Assembly (NCBI GenBank): GCA_024663395.1
Contig: JANFAH010000040.1
Span: 62,001 to 126,000 of the forward strand
Source of the DNA: Pisolithus tinctorius
Lineage: Eukaryota > Basidiomycota > Agaricomycetes > Boletales > Pisolithaceae
DNA length: 64,000 nucleotides
Direction of reading: 5' to 3'
This document shows, piece after piece, positions 9,192 through 18,544 of the stretch. The position numbers were made by a program, and so were the translations under genes. The first letter of the stretch is position 1. The number at the start of each line of letters is the position of its first letter. Below the pieces are notes generated by a model. The model did not search any database. It saw nothing but the letters and a program-made list of their open reading frames with translations, and was not told where the DNA came from.

Positions 9192-12100
9192 GTAGCGGCT
9201 CCCAGGACTCCGCACAATCTGGGAGCTGCGTTGACTCCGGTTGTGCAAACTTGGAGGCTCGTCTCAACGCGTCCGCTCTTTCCAGCCCGAACTCTTTAAC
9301 CCCCTATGTCACATTAGAAAACCCAGATTTACCTCGGCTTCATACTTTAGTGGACCCCGGTTCCACCCATTGTTTCATAGATAATCATTTTGCTAATCAA
9401 CAATCTTTTACCCCGTACTCGGTCTCACCAATCCGACTCTGGCTTTTCGATGGAACGTCCACCTTCACCATAACCCAAGCAGTAGATGTCAATATTCGCT
9501 TCGCGTCCGGCGATGTCACCCCGGTAACCCTGTTCTTAGCCCCGTTGGATTCTGAGTGTAAGATAGTCCTCGGACATGACTGGCTCACCCGCTACAATCC
9601 GTTGATTGATTGGGTACTGAGCAGTCTAACATTCCGGACTCCTACACAAGGAATGCCAACCCCGTCGACACCCCCTGTAAGCCCGGTCACCACCGGCCTT
9701 CCTGACTCCGGTCCTAGTGACCAACCCGGCCTTGCGCCATCTGTACCGGTCTCCGACTCCCCGGCTCGCACTCCCCTGAAGGCCCCTCTCGTTTCTCTAA
9801 TCAATGCAGCCGCTTTTGTGTGCGCCTGCAAACTAGAAGGGTCCGTCCAGTTCCAACTTCAACTCCGTCCCTCGGACTCAGCTCAAGCCCGATCGGCCTC
9901 AGCTTCCCCTTCTCCGGCCTTACCCAATGTACCGGAGGAGTACCACGACTTCGCTGATGTATTCAGCAAGGCCAAGGCCTCGGCACTCCCACCACACCGG
10001 GAGTACGACCTGAAAATAGAGCTTGAAGAAGGAACGACCCCGCCTCTCGGCACCATCTACTCGCTGTCTCCGGTCGAGCTGCAAGCTCTCCGGACCTTCA
10101 TCGATGAAAACCTTACTACCGGATTCATTCGGCCTACTTCCTCCCCTTATGCTGCACCGGTCCTCTTTGTCAAAAAGAAGGACGGCTCCCTCCGGCTTTG
10201 CGTAGACTTCTGCGGTCTGAACAAAATCACTAAGAAGGATCGCTACCCACTCCCACTCATCTCCGACCTGTTAGATTCACCAAGCCGAGCCAAGATCTAC
10301 ACTAAGATTGATCTTCAGCATGCCTACCATCTCGTCCGGATTGCCCCGGGCGATGAATGGAAGACCGCATTCCGGACTCGGTATGGATCTTACGAGTGGT
10401 TAGTAATGCCCTTCGGCCTCGCCAATGCCCCGGCCACCTTCCAACGCTTCGTGAATACCATCTTCGCGGATATGTTGGATGTCTGCGTAGTCGTCTACTT
10501 AGATGACATCTTAATCTACTATGGAGATAAGGAGTCTCACAAGCAGCATGTCCGAGAAGTCCTCCGCCGGCTTTGGCTTCACGGCCTGTATGCGAAGCCG
10601 GAGAAATGTGAGTTCCACTCGGACTCGGTCGAATACCTCGGATTCCACCTCTCCCCTGCCGGCCTCACGATGTCCAAGGAAAAGGTCCAGACCATCTGCG
10701 ACTGGCCTGAGCCTCGCAAGGTCAAGGACATCCAGTCCTTCCTCGGCTTCGCCAATTTCTACCGCCGCTTTATCTTTAATTACTCGGACATCGTCGTACC
10801 ACTGACTCGGCTTACCCGCAAGGGGGCTCCTTGGAACTTCTCTGAGGAGTGCCGCCGATCATTCAACAACCTCAAGGCCGCCTTCACCACCGCACCGGTC
10901 TTAACTCATTTCATCCCCGGGGTCCCTATCACCGTCGAGACCGACGCATCGGACTACACCATCGCCGGCATTCTGTCTATTACTTGCGGCGACGGCCAGA
11001 TTCATCCGGTCGCATTCTACTCCCGGACTCTGACGGCCCCGGAATTGAATTATGACACCCACGACAAGGAATTGCTTGCTATTTTCGAAGCATTCCGGAC
11101 CTGGCGCCACTACCTTGAGGGCTCGGCCTCACCGGTCGACGTTGTTACCGACCACAAGAACCTCGAGTACTTCTCCACCTCTAAAGTACTCACCCGCCAC
11201 CAAGCTCGCTGGTCTGAGTTCCTGTCTCAGTTCAATATGATCATTCGATTCAGGCCCGGTAAGCTCGGGGCTAAGCCTGACGCCCTAACTAGACGATGGG
11301 ACGTCTACCCCAAAGAGGGGGATAGTGGCTACGCCCGAGTGAACCCACAAAACCTGAGACCGGTCTTCACCCAAGAGCAACTAGCGGTCTCCCTTCGCGC
11401 CACATACCTAGAGTACCCGGTCTTACGAGCAGTCGCACTGATGGATGTGGAGAAACTTCATAATGACATCCTGACTGCACTGCCGGACGACCCGGTCTCA
11501 CAAATCCGCCTGTCCGACATGTCAGATCCCCGGTGGTCAGTAGATGACACCGGCTTCCTTCGTCTCGATGGAAGGATCTACGTCCTGGACTCAAATGACC
11601 TCCGCCTTCGGGTCTTGCGCCTTAAGCATGACCACCCTCTATCCGGCCACTTCGGCCAAAACCGAACCCTAGAACTCATTCGGCGTGAATACACCTGGCC
11701 CGGCCTCAGGACCTTCGTCAAGGACTATGTCCGGTCTTGCACGGCCTGCGCTCGGGCTAAGGTTCCCCGCCATCGGCCTTACGGCCTCCTCAAGCAGCTT
11801 CCGGTGCCGGAGAAACCGTGGAATTCCATCTCTATGGATTTCATCGAGCAGCTCCCGGCCTCAACCGGCTTCACGGCCATCCTCGTAGTAGTTGACCGGC
11901 TCTCCAAGCAGGCCGTATTCATCCCAACCCACGACACTATTACAGCCCCAGAACTCGCCAAGTTATTCCTACTCCATGTCTTTTCGAAGCACGGAGTGCC
12001 GGCCCATGTAACCTCAGACCGAGGCTCGGAGTTCGTCTCTCATTTCTTCCGGTCGCTCGGTAAGGCTTTAGACATGCGCTTACACTTCACCTCGGGCTAC

Positions 12101-12907
12101 CACCCCGAAGGCGATGGCCAGACCGAAAGGACCAACCAGACTCTAGAACAATATCTCCGAGTGTACTGCAACTACCAGCAGGACAACTGGGCCAACCTAT
12201 TACCTCTGGCCGAGTTCGCATACAACAATGCCCCTAGCGCCACCACCGGTGTCTCACCATTCTTCGCTAATAAGGGTTACCATCCTAACATCTCAGTATA
12301 CCCAGAGCGCGACCTCACTTCCGCCCGGGCTCGTGACTATGCAGTTGACCTAGACTCACTGCACCAATACCTACGGGAGGAAATGACTCTCGCTCAACAG
12401 CGCTATCAAGGACCGGCCGATGCCAAACGCATGCCAGCTCCGGACTTCAAGGTCGGTGACCAAGTATATGTCAAAGCCAAATACTTCCGGTCTACTCGGC
12501 CTTCCAAGAAGCTCTCGGAGAAGAATCTTGGACCGTATCCGGTCATAGCTCAAGCCGGTACCCACTCATTCACACTGCGCCTACCGGACTCAATGCGCAC
12601 AGTCCACCCGGTCTTCCACGTCTCCCAACTCGAGCCGGCCATCCCTAATACCATCCCGAACCGGACTCAACCACCACCCCCACCAGTCGAGGTCGATGGT
12701 GACCTAGAGTTCGAAGTAGCAGAAATCCTCGACTCTAAGGTTGACCGGCGTCGCCGGTGTTGGCTTCAGTACTTAGTCCAGTGGACCGGCTACGAGGGGA
12801 CCGATGAAGAAACCACCTGGGTACTCGCTACAGAGCTAGACAACGTGTCTGAACTCGTACAAGAATTCCATTCCCACTACCCCAACAAACCCGGCCCATA
12901 CCAATGA
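9191..12907 (+). CDS. pol: Pol polyprotein (protease, RT, RNase H, integrase, chromodomain) of D1
   Basis: Open in the -1 frame from the slippery site; residues here count from 9251. Protease active-site region at residue 35 reads DPGS where retropepsins have DSG or DTG. RT covers roughly 250-440 with YLDD at 416-419; DFCGLN at 319-324 and DLQHAY at 354-359 show Cys321 and Gln356 where relatives usually have Arg. RNase H follows with ETDASD and DTHDKELLAI. Integrase has an HHCC zinc domain (about 793-838) and D863, D923, E959 (D,D35E spacing). The C-terminus is a chromodomain (about 1155-1205, YLVQWTGYEGTDEETTW), which typically directs integration to heterochromatin and would fit the nested landscape. 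No stops, but the replaced residues leave activity uncertain. Confidence 0.93.
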   Translation, partial: GSGSQDSAQSGSCVDSGCANLEARLNASALSSPNSLTPYVTLENPDLPRLHTLVDPGSTHCFIDNHFANQQSFTPYSVSPIRLWLFDGTSTFTITQAVDVNIRFASGDVTPVTLFLAPLDSECKIVLGHDWLTRYNPLIDWVLSSLTFRTPTQGMPTPSTPPVSPVTTGLPDSGPSDQPGLAPSVPVSDSPARTPLKAPLVSLINAAAFVCACKLEGSVQFQLQLRPSDSAQARSASASPSPALPNVPEEYHDFADVFSKAKASALPPHREYDLKIELEEGTTPPLGTIYSLSPVELQALRTFIDENLTTGFIRPTSSPYAAPVLFVKKKDGSLRLCVDFCGLNKITKKDRYPLPLISDLLDSPSRAKIYTKIDLQHAYHLVRIAPGDEWKTAFRTRYGSYEWLVMPFGLANAPATFQRFVNTIFADMLDVCVVVYLDDILIYYGDKESHKQHVREVLRRLWLHGLYAKPEKCEFHSDSVEYLGFHLSPAGLTMSKEKVQTICDWPEPRKVKDIQSFLGFANFYRRFIFNYSDIVVPLTRLTRKGAPWNFSEECRRSFNNLKAAFTTAPVLTHFIPGVPITVETDASDYTIAGILSITCGDGQIHPVAFYSRTLTAPELNYDTHDKELLAIFEAFRTWRHYLEGSASPVDVVTDHKNLEYFSTSKVLTRHQARWSEFLSQFNMIIRFRPGKLGAKPDALTRRWDVYPKEGDSGYARVNPQNLRPVFTQEQLAVSLRATYLEYPVLRAVALMDVEKLHNDILTALPDDPVSQIRLSDMSDPRWSVDDTGFLRLDGRIYVLDSNDLRLRVLRLKHDHPLSGHFGQNRTLELIRREYTWPGLRTFVKDYVRSCTACARAKVPRHRPYGLLKQLPVPEKPWNSISMDFIEQLPASTGFTAILVVVDRLSKQAVFIPTHDTITAPELAKLFLLHVFSKHGVPAHVTSDRGSEFVSHFFRSLGKALDMRLHFTSGYHPEGDGQTERTNQTLEQYLRVYCNYQQDNWANLLPLAEFAYNNAPSATTGVSPFFANKGYHPNISVYPERDLTSARARDYAVDLDSLHQYLREEMTLAQQRYQGPADAKRMPAPDFKVGDQVYVKAKYFRSTRPSKKLSEKNLGPYPVIAQAGTHSFTLRLPDSMRTVHPVFHVSQLEPAIPNTIPNRTQPPPPPVEVDGDLEFEVAEILDSKVDRRRRCWLQYLVQWTGYEGTDEETTWVLATELDNVSELVQEFHSHYPNKPGPYQ

Positions 12908-13096
12908 GGACCGGTTTCAACCGGCCTCAGTTTTCTGTTCTGTCTTCTATCGGTATCTAGTGTTCCTTTGATCCTTTACTTACTTTGTTTTCTTTTTCTT
13001 GCTTGTTCTCACTTACTATACAAAACCGGAACCGGACACCGGACGCCGGACACATGACATTCGCGGAGGAAGCAACAAAAACACTACGCTACGAGT

Positions 13097-14178
13097 CTAC
13101 TCGGCCTCGGCCATACTCTCATCCTCCCCCTCGGACTCCTCCTCTTCATCCTCGCCGTGGGCCTTTAACCACTCTACTTCTTCGCACATCTCCTCGGAGT
13201 CGAGCTCGGACGAGCCTGAGTCCGAGGGAGAGACTGCCATACCGAAGCCGTACGACTCATCGAGCATGGCCTCGAGTGCGTCGGCGATCCGGCCTGAGTT
13301 TTCAACTGCGGTCTCGTGAAGTTCGAAGAGGCTGGCCAAGTTGTTGGCAATCAGCCCCGTGGCCTCGATCAGTCGCTCGAGCTTGTTTTCCAAACCCGAG
13401 TACCTTTCAGCGCCGGCCTCCCTCAGCCCGCTCCCTCCGGCTTCGGGCTCGTCGATCTCCAGCACCTCGATCGGTTTCGACTTCGCCCTCTTCTTTTGGC
13501 TCGGCCTGGGCTCGGGCGTCCCATCGTCGGCCTTCCTCTTCTTCCCTTTGTCGGCCTTGGAGGCGACCTTGGGACCGGCCTCGGAGTCCTTCCCGTCTCC
13601 AGGCCACCGGCATTTGCCCTTCGACTGATTGCAGCGGACACAGGCTACCCGTTTTTTGTTGCCGTCCACGAGGAATTCGCAGACGACTTGGGCCCGGGCG
13701 CAGCGCGTGCAGCTAAAAAAGGAATGTCAAGAGAAGTACGCACAAGATGGAGAAATACTCACCCGGGGTCCATCACTACCCTCTTCACTTCACCCCCGGG
13801 CTCACCACTAGCGCCCCCAGCCCCGGCCTCACTGCCCTTCCCGGCCTCGGCCTTGCGTTTTCGCTCGGCCTCCTTTCCCTCCTCGGCCCTGCGCTTCTCT
13901 TCGTCTTCGCGCGCTCTCCTCTCCTCGGCCTCCCGCGCTGCCTTCTCGGCCTCAGCCCTCTCCCGTGCTGCTCTCTCGGCCTCAAGCCGAGCCTGCTCCT
14001 CCCGTCGGGCTTGTTCAGCCGCCTTTCTTCTCTTCCTCTCCTTCGCCTTCGCCCTCATCGTCTCCTCCTCGTCGTCGGTGTCGTACCGGATGGCATCGTC
14101 CGGTACCTGGGTCCAGTCGACGACGATTCGGCTTTCGTCGTTGTTGCCAGTCGCGCTGATCGGCCTCGAATCGGACAT
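13097..14178 (-). CDS. Antisense spliced gene: coiled-coil and Zn2Cys6-like protein of D1
   Basis: Two exons on the minus strand, 14178-13763 and 13712-13097, joined over a 50-nt intron (GTGAGT donor, TTTTTTAG acceptor), giving 343 aa. Exon 1 starts MSDSRPIS, then an Asp/Glu patch, then a long Glu/Arg/Ala coiled coil (about residues 40-115). Splicing creates at residues 140-173 the spacing CX2CX6CX12CX2CX6C (CTRC, VVC, VACVRC, GKC), exactly the fungal binuclear zinc cluster pattern, followed by a Lys/Arg-rich nuclear-localisation-like stretch (KGKKRKAD, KKRAKSK), a second helical segment and an acidic C-terminus. Known family members are DNA-binding regulators; here that is inference. Homologues lie in the same antisense place in D2 and B. 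The plus-strand frames over this region are open only through compositional bias. Confidence 0.8.
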
Positions 14179-14302
14179 GATGAATAGGATGTGAAAGAAA
14201 GACGCAAAGGGCTTAGCGAGCCACAAGTATCAATTTTTCGAACTCAGCCAACTTTCGGACTCAGCCTACCACTCTCGCAGGGGTCTCATGGGTTCGACCC
14301 CT

Positions 14303-14315
14303 AAGAGGGGGATAC
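14303..14315 (+). promoter_or_regulatory. Polypurine tract of D1
   Basis: aagagggggatac directly before the 3' LTR. D2 has the same tract on the minus strand next to 26954. Confidence 0.85.
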
Positions 14316-14845
14316 TGTCATAGTCATGCCTCGACCCCGGCCGGACTCGGCCTCGCACTCACTCAGTCCGGCCTCGGCCTCGCCTGTCCCGCATCTCCAG
14401 TTGGTCTAGCACGGTAGACACTGCTTTGCAGTGTCTGTCATTTCGGTTAAGTCCTGTCCCCGGTCTTGTCCCCGGTCCACTCTGTCCCGGTCTCCGTTAC
14501 CTTAGTCATATGTTACTAATACTTGTCTTACCAATCGTCTTAGCAATCCTTGCGAGACCGGCATTACCGGTCTCCGTACTATAGTTGTTTCTAGTATATA
14601 AGCTTGTAGATACTCGGCCTGTAAACCTCAGTCTGAAATCAACTAAGTTACCTCTGATAACCCCGTCTCGGCCTCGGACTTGGACTGAGACCCACGCAAG
14701 GGAATAGCGCTGTACTCTCAGTCGCTAAGTCCAAACAGTCCAAAACTTCTGTACTCTCGTCTCCCCCCTCGATCCCGACCCCTCGGCCTCGCGCCCGCTT
14801 CGGTCTCCGGTCCGGCCTCAACCCGGACAATCCCCGTACTTGACA
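14316..14845 (+). repeat. 3' LTR of D1
   Basis: 530 bp, starts TGTCATAGTC and ends CTTGACA, followed by TSD gccat. It differs from the 5' LTR at nine sites, all transitions, eight of them at CpG. It lies upstream of the antisense gene on that gene's strand, so it could act as its promoter region. Confidence 0.95.
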
Positions 14846-14850
14846 GCCAT

Positions 14851-15469
14851 TGTCAGTCACTGTCTTGTTGTTTTGACTGCCCCAGGTGTGTCCTTCACCA
14901 TCTCCACCATCTGACTCATTTCCAGATTCATCTGAGCTCATTTTGCTCTCAGGTAAGGCAACCTCCCTTCAAATCCCTTGTGCATGAGCTGTGGGCATTA
15001 CATGCCTTGTTTCCCTAGTTACCACATCTATCTGGACTCAAGACATGTCTGCACTATCCCCTTCATCAAAGATGGCATTGTGCATTTTGACAATTCACCC
15101 AGTGGACTGATGTATGCACAGGTATGCCTCTTTATTCTCCAAGTGTCCAAAGAGCATGCACTCAAGGGACTTAACATCTAGCTTTTGACACTTTTCCTCC
15201 AGAACATGGACATGCACCATGCATCCAAAAATTCAAAGATGGGCAACTGGTGGCTTGTTCCCAGTGTATGCCTTGTAGGGGGTAATGCTTTGCTTGAGCA
15301 CTGTAGGGAACATGGACCTTTTCCCTATGAGAAGTGGCCCCTCTGGTGTATTGAAGGGAAGGTTTGGGGTAGAAGGTGTAGGTGAGGGTTGAGGAGGATT
15401 CAGACTTAGGGGTTGTGGCTGAGGGGACTTGGTGTCAAGAAGGTGAAGGCTGACTAAGCACATGAGTGG
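14851..15469 (-). pseudogene. Ty1/copia pol remnant: integrase C-terminal part
   Basis: Minus-strand translation from 15469 includes TPYKAYTGNKPPVAHLRIFG and VHVHVLEEKCQKLD, the conserved copia integrase C-terminal segment, then an acidic linker SSDESGNESDGGDGEG that runs into D1. The part beyond D1 (7243 downward) continues the same frame after one TSD is removed. LTR C cuts off the 5' end at 15470. Confidence 0.85.
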
Positions 15470-15940
15470 TGTAGGGAATGGGATCAAATTCCCTACAAGA
15501 AATCATCTTGGTCAGGGGTTTAGGGGTTGAGGTTTTTTGTTTTGTTTATATGTTGTGTTTTATGATTTGTACCACTGGACTTAGTGGCAAGCAGCTGCAT
15601 TGCTGACTAAGCATGTGCACTGTGTTTGCACAAGTTCAGTTTATTATACAAGCAATCCATGTCAGAGTCCCTCAGCAGCAGGGTGTTTTCATCTTGCATT
15701 TCAGCAAGTTTTTGAGGACAGAATTATTACTTTGGGGAGTACCCAAAGGGCCAGGAGGACTGGCAAGAGGTTTAGAACAGCAGGCAGCAGCCCAGAGCTA
15801 AGGTATTCTTTCTAGTTCGCATGTTTCACATTTTTACTACACTTCATTTCTCCAAAACAGAATCTCCCTTTTGGGTCAAGCAATATACTCACCCATTGAC
15901 TATTTACTATTTCTAGGTTTATCTAATACCCATTCCTACA
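15470..15940 (+). mobile_element. LTR of family C (5' LTR of the SR-gag element)
   Basis: 471 bp, TGTAGGGAAT... to ...ATTCCTACA, the plus-strand relative of the LTRs at 3642, 38804 and 44914. Another about 300 bp without coding sequence follow before a second CTTACA end (16239-16244) and the primer binding site, so either this LTR is longer than its relatives or a segment was inserted between LTR and primer site. Confidence 0.75.
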
Positions 15941-16246
15941 GCAGTCACAGCATGTGCCATGTCACATACACTACTACAGTCCAGTGTGGGCAAGAAATTA
16001 CAGTACTACCAGGGACTGTCTATTCTGTGGTTCTTCCTTGGGAGAACAAAATTCACCACTTCTGCTCTTTTGTCAAGTTTTCCTTCAAGTGTCTAGAACA
16101 TCTTCCCAGGCAAGTTCCCTCCTTGTTTGTCTAAAGTACTTACCCTGCATCCAGACCAAAGCCCCTTCAGGGTTGACCTGACTCAAGCAGAATCTAGCTC
16201 CTCTAGAGTCAGAGTTCTTGGCCATTGAAGATCAGTTTCTTACACT

Positions 16247-16265
16247 TGGAGCCCACTGTGAGGGG
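16247..16265 (+). promoter_or_regulatory. Primer binding site
   Basis: TGGAGCCCACTGTGAGGGG, the same motif as at 3621-3639 (minus) and 24915. Confidence 0.6.
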
Positions 16266-17011
16266 CTTCAACCAATGACCAGGAAGTCAAGTACAACCTC
16301 AGGTGAACAGTGACTAGGGTTGCCCACAAGGAGAGACACAAGAAAGCAGAAGAAGCACTCAAGTCAAGAAAGAAAGCAACACCTCTTCATTTAGCTAATG
16401 TCTCTAGAGAATCTTCCTACTGAAGTTCCTCTTCCAGAATCCCCAGAACCAGAAGAGACAAAACTGACCCAAGAACCCAATTTCACAGAATACTGAACAC
16501 TGGCACCAATTATTGGATCAAACTTGGAAACATTGTCTGGTTTGACAGCAGAAGCAGCAAAGCTCCTACAAGAACCACCTTCACCACTTATGGATTTGCC
16601 TCACTCAGCATTCATAGAGGAGTCCAAAGAAGTCCCATTTTTCATCCACAAAAGTTGACACTACAGGTTTAGAGGACATGTACGAAGCTATCTGGGATGA
16701 TGGGTGACCAATGAGCTCATCAAAGTTTGAAATGCCAAAAAAGGCGAAAGAAGAAGAGTTACTGCTGTTTATGACCCACTGGGATAAAGGAAAGGAAAGA
16801 GCAGTTGCCAACCAGGATCTACATCACCAACCAAAAAGTTGTGGTCCACCAAGGGCAGACCAGAGAAAGGTCAAGAAACAGAGATAGGTCACTCTCAAGG
16901 TTGAGGTCAAGGATGAAGTCAAGACATAGATCAGGACATACGGACAGGTCACCCTTGAGGTTGAGGTCAAGATATGGATCCAGGTACAGGTTGACTTCCA
17001 GGTCAAGTTAC

Positions 17012-18544
17012 TGTCACAACTGTGTGTTTATCCTAAGTCCTCACTCACTCTGCACCCTTCTCTGCTGGTCATTCACTCACTCCACACCAACTCCACCTGT
17101 CTGCTGTCTGTCATATCCATGACTCTCAGACTCGCTCTCAGTCCAGTCCAGACCCCTAGCCCCTAACTCTGGTCAACTCTGGTCCTGGTCCAGCCTAGAA
17201 AACCCAGTCCCAGCCCTAGATAACTCAACTCTGGCCTGCATAACCCAAGTCCGGTGTTTTACCCCTATCTCTGGTCCATTTTGGCCTCCCAGCCTTGTGC
17301 TGCTCAACCCCATCACCCAGACATAACTCCGGTCTGTTTCCCTTTGTTTGTACTATATTTAGTCTAGCCCATTCATCTGACTTTGCTTACTGTACAATCC
17401 TGTGTCTGACCCTGGTTATGCCAGTCACCTGGACTTTAGCTATTAGTCTCTGCACAGCCTCCATGGCTATCCTCACTCTTGCTAATCATCTTGCTAATAG
17501 CTTATTCACAAGTCCGGCTTCATGTTCATTACTCCAGACCAGCCTCATGTTCGTTACTCCAGACTGGCCTCATGTATTTAACCCCTGTACATACTTCGTA
17601 GCACCCTCAGTCAGAATATCAACTTAGTATTACCCTCAACTCCTTATTACCCCTCGATTCTACTCTATAGCTAAGGCCAAGCCTTAAGCTATCCCTGGCC
17701 CCTGTCCCAGACCTCTCCCTGGCTTGCATAAGGGTACAGCACATAAGCTGAGACCAAGGGAGGTAGATCCAACCCTGGACTGGCTTCCCCCCTGTGCATG
17801 CCCCAAGACCAGACAGTTTCCCATGCTACCAGTCTTGTTCCTGCACTCCTGGCCTTAACTCCGGTCCTCTGGACTTGGCCCCTGACCTCTGGCCTTAACT
17901 CTGGTCCCACCAGACTTGGCCCCTGTCTCCCAGCCTTGACTTTGGCCACTTGGACTTAGCCCCTGTCACCTGGTCTTGAAGCCCAGTCACCTGGGGGTAA
18001 ACTTGTACTTCACACTGTCCTCTATGAGTCTTCTCTGCTCTGACTGCTGTCAGACTTGCATTGGTCTACTGTCAGACCATGTGGACCAACCCTTGAGGGG
18101 TCATGTGACCTCCCTTTGGACTTCTCCTTAACAGTGCACAGTCAGGTACTCTGCAGTGCATGCACTGCATGGTCCAGCACCTGGACTGTTTCCTTTTTGG
18201 TTTGTTCTGTGTTACCTGTCATATATTTTCCATCTGCCCTTCATTCATTGTCTAGGAAGTTTTTACTTGAAAATTTACAAGTCCCCACATGTCAGTTCTG
18301 ATTCCAGTTACTGTACCTCTGTAGTAGTATAAAAGCATGTACCATACTCTGCTGTTCTCCAGTATGAATATTGACTTAGTTCCTACTCCCTCTGTCTCTG
18401 TCTTCTGTCTTTACCTCAACAGACTTCATTCCTGCCAACACTCTGCCAGCTGGAGTTTGTTTCTTCTGTGTCAGACTTGCTTCTGTACCCCTCCCCAGAC
18501 CTTGTTAAGCATCAGAGTTGGTTGGAGTAGGCCTGGACTTGACA
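17012..18544 (+). mobile_element. Solo LTR of family B inserted in gag
   Basis: Begins TGTCACAACTGTG and ends GGACTTGACA, flanked by the 5-bp duplication gttac (17007-17011, 18545-18549). It aligns with the LTR at 51398-52128 (shared CATGGTCCAGCACCTGGACTG and agtataaaagcatgta). It is 1,533 bp because a 906-bp LTR with its 5-bp duplication sits inside; without them it would be about 622 bp. Confidence 0.88.
17109..18014 (+). mobile_element. Solo LTR nested in LTR B
   Basis: Begins TGTCATATCCATGAC and ends TACTTCACA, flanked by ctgtc on both sides (17104-17108, 18015-18019). Start and end resemble family D, and it carries runs like CTGGTCCAGCC that look like CpG-depleted forms of the D LTR, but it is longer (906 against 530-565 bp), so it is a related subfamily. 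Confidence 0.8.

Larger units (their letters stand above)
7244..14845 (+). mobile_element. D1: full-length Ty3/gypsy chromovirus with antisense gene
   Basis: A 7,602-bp element with 530-bp LTRs at 7244-7773 and 14316-14845, flanked by the 5-bp target duplication gccat (7239-7243 and 14846-14850). Order: LTR, gag, pol (protease, RT, RNase H, integrase, chromodomain), antisense two-exon gene, polypurine tract, LTR. The LTRs differ at only nine positions by eye. It is visibly richer in GC and CpG than everything around it, so it is the youngest insertion in the window. It sits in the middle of a copia pol gene. Confidence 0.97.

Noticed and set aside
13316..14194. Long plus-strand reading frame of about 290 codons, rich in Ser, Leu and Arg
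   Set aside because: It overlies the antisense gene of D1, has no domain, and is explained by the Glu/Arg/Ala codon bias of the minus strand. The minus-strand spliced product has a recognisable Cys array and homologues.
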